Source of the DNA: Gammaproteobacteria bacterium
GTDB taxonomy: Bacteria > Pseudomonadota > Gammaproteobacteria > Immundisolibacterales > Immundisolibacteraceae
Direction of reading: 5' to 3'
DNA length: 5,964 nucleotides
Assembly (NCBI GenBank): GCA_003526065.1
Contig: DQBD01000057.1
Span: forward strand, 2,523-8,486
Within the stretch, counting starts at the first letter, position 1. The number at the start of each line of letters is the position of its first letter. The notes under the pieces were generated by a model. The model saw nothing but the letters and a program-made list of their open reading frames with translations. It was not told the DNA's origin and did not search any database. Shown here in pieces: positions 4,641 to 5,964 of this stretch. A program made the translations under genes and the position numbers.

Positions 4641-5964
4641 GCGCCGCGACGCGGCACGACGTCATCCCCTGGCAGCAGGCCGGCACTGTGGGCGGCCTGC
4701 TGCGCGAGCGTGTCGCCCGCAGTCCGGAGGCCATCGCCTACCGGTTCCATGAAGGCGGTGCCTGGCAGGCGCTGACGTGGAAACAGCTGGCGGCCCGGGT
4801 GGGGCGCTTCCAGGCGGCTCTGCGGGCCGAGGGGCTGGCCCCCGGCAGCCGGGTGGCGGTGATGCTGCCGAATGGGCCGGACTGGGTGTGCTTCGACCTG
4901 GCCGCGTTGTCACTCGGTCTGGTGGTGGTGCCGCTGTACCGTGGCGATCGTCCCGACAATGCTGCCTATGTGCTCGAGCATGCCGGCGCCTGCCTGCTGC
5001 TGGCCGATGCCGCCGAATGCTGGGAGGGGGTGGTCCGGCATGGTGGGCTGGCTGGCCTTCGGCGGGTGGTGCTGACTGACGGCGACGTGGATGGGGGGCG
5101 TGTGCAGCGGCTGGATCGCTGGTTGCCGGCGCACGGCGAGTTCGGGGTGGAATGCAGCGACGGCGACGCGCTGGCCAGCATTGTCTACACGTCCGGTACC
5201 ACCGGGCGTCCCAAGGGGGTGATGCTGAGCCATCACAACCTGTTGTGGAACGCGGCGGCGGCCGAGTGCATGTCGCCGGTGGCGCCTGACGATCTGTTTC
5301 TGTCCTTCTTGCCGTTGTCGCACACGCTCGAGCGCACGGTCGGGTATTACCTGCCGATGCTGGCCGGCGCCACGGTGGCGTTCTCTCGTGGCATCGAACA
5401 CCTGGCCGATGATCTGAAGGCCGTGCGGCCGACGCTGCTGGTGAGCGTGCCGCGCGTGTTCGAGCGTACCGCCAGCGCCGTGCGTGGCGCGCTGGCAGGC
5501 CGTCCGGCGCCGCTGCGCTGGGCCTTCGAGGCCACCGTCGCCCTGGGCTGGCGCGATTTCGAGCGCCAGCAGGGGCGCGCCGCCGGCACACCGCTGTTGA
5601 TGCTGTTGCCGCTGTTGCGGCGGGTGCTGGCCAGGCCGGTACTCGAGCGGTTGGGTGGGCGTCTGCGGTTGGCCATCTGTGGCGGGGCTGCCTTGCCGCC
5701 AACCGTTTCAAGGTTGTTCATCGGTCTCGGGCTGCCGCTGCTGCAGGGTTACGGCCTGACCGAGGCGAGCCCGGTGCTGACCGTCAACACACTGGACGCC
5801 AACCGGCCGGACAGCGTCGGTCTGGCACTGCCGGACGTGGAGCTGCGCTTGTCCGGCGAGGGAGAGTTGCTGGCGCGAAGCCCTGGCCTGATGGCCGGTT
5901 ACTGGCGCGATGCCGACGCCAGCGCGACGGCGCTGGATGCCGATGGCTGGCTGCACACCGGCGA
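4637..5964 (+). CDS. Long-chain acyl-CoA synthetase (AMP-forming), 3' end outside window
   Basis: The frame is open from ATG 4637 to the window edge (442 full codons, no stop). The protein is an ANL-superfamily adenylating enzyme that activates a fatty acid to acyl-AMP and then acyl-CoA. The phosphate-binding loop is YTSGTTGRPKG (184-194). FLPLSHTLERTVGYY (224-238) and the VPRVFER (271-277) segment are typical of the long-chain synthetase group with eukaryotic and mycobacterial FadD15-like members. GYGLTEASP (371-379) is the A5 motif, and GWLHTG at the right edge begins the A7 motif, so only the last part of the large domain and the C-terminal cap are missing. The family usually has about 600 residues. 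No Shine-Dalgarno sequence precedes the ATG, which overlaps the fadE stop as ATGA, so translation probably depends on reinitiation after fadE. It should feed acyl-CoA to FadE. I avoid the symbol fadD because the E. coli enzyme of that name belongs to another branch. Confidence 0.93.
   Translation, partial: MSAATRHDVIPWQQAGTVGGLLRERVARSPEAIAYRFHEGGAWQALTWKQLAARVGRFQAALRAEGLAPGSRVAVMLPNGPDWVCFDLAALSLGLVVVPLYRGDRPDNAAYVLEHAGACLLLADAAECWEGVVRHGGLAGLRRVVLTDGDVDGGRVQRLDRWLPAHGEFGVECSDGDALASIVYTSGTTGRPKGVMLSHHNLLWNAAAAECMSPVAPDDLFLSFLPLSHTLERTVGYYLPMLAGATVAFSRGIEHLADDLKAVRPTLLVSVPRVFERTASAVRGALAGRPAPLRWAFEATVALGWRDFERQQGRAAGTPLLMLLPLLRRVLARPVLERLGGRLRLAICGGAALPPTVSRLFIGLGLPLLQGYGLTEASPVLTVNTLDANRPDSVGLALPDVELRLSGEGELLARSPGLMAGYWRDADASATALDADGWLHTG

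Noticed and set aside
4662..5711. A 349-codon open frame on the minus strand opposite the acyl-CoA synthetase
   Set aside because: It is antisense to conserved A3 and A5 motifs of the synthetase; the product is an Arg/Pro/Ala-rich shadow.
1..5964. Mobile element, CRISPR array, tRNA or other RNA gene
   Set aside because: No transposase or integrase motifs, no spaced direct repeats and no tRNA-like cloverleaf were seen. Nearly all bases are accounted for by protein genes.

Overview
The window is about 6 kb of very GC-rich DNA with dense genes, strong G/C preference at third codon positions and no visible break in base composition. This fits a high-GC proteobacterium. The roughly 810-residue membrane-anchored FadE-type acyl-CoA dehydrogenase points to Gammaproteobacteria or a close relative. 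A Rieske ring-hydroxylating oxygenase next to fatty-acid activation and oxidation genes suggests an environmental degrader of aromatics or hydrocarbons. An Immundisolibacter-like organism would fit, but that is a guess from gene content and not from any search.

Layout. (1) Positions 1-69 are the last codons of an unidentified plus-strand gene. (2) A perfect GC-rich inverted repeat (76-92) sits on the stop codon of the next, convergent gene. (3) A minus-strand two-gene operon follows, transcribed from right to left: an isochorismatase/cysteine-hydrolase-fold protein (1489-2100), then a Rieske oxygenase alpha subunit (83-1417). Both have good Shine-Dalgarno sites, and the 71-bp spacer holds two perfect stem-loops. 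(4) A 107-bp divergent region (2101-2207) contains a good sigma70-like promoter facing the minus operon. (5) Plus-strand fadE (2208-4640) overlaps by ATGA with a long-chain acyl-CoA synthetase (4637 to the window end), which runs off the right edge. Together these cover essentially the whole window, and no stretch over 300 bp lacks a gene.

How the genes work together. The plus-strand pair carries out successive steps of fatty-acid breakdown: the synthetase makes acyl-CoA and FadE introduces the 2,3-double bond. The overlapping stop and start suggest coupled translation. The minus-strand pair should act on an aromatic or similarly unsaturated compound, with the oxygenase hydroxylating the ring. 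The partner's role is open, because valine replaces the nucleophilic cysteine of the amidohydrolase members of its family. No beta subunit, ferredoxin or reductase gene for the oxygenase is in view.

The most unusual content is this oxygenase plus Cys-less hydrolase-fold operon. The fatty-acid genes look ordinary. I see no mobile element, CRISPR array, tRNA or rRNA.
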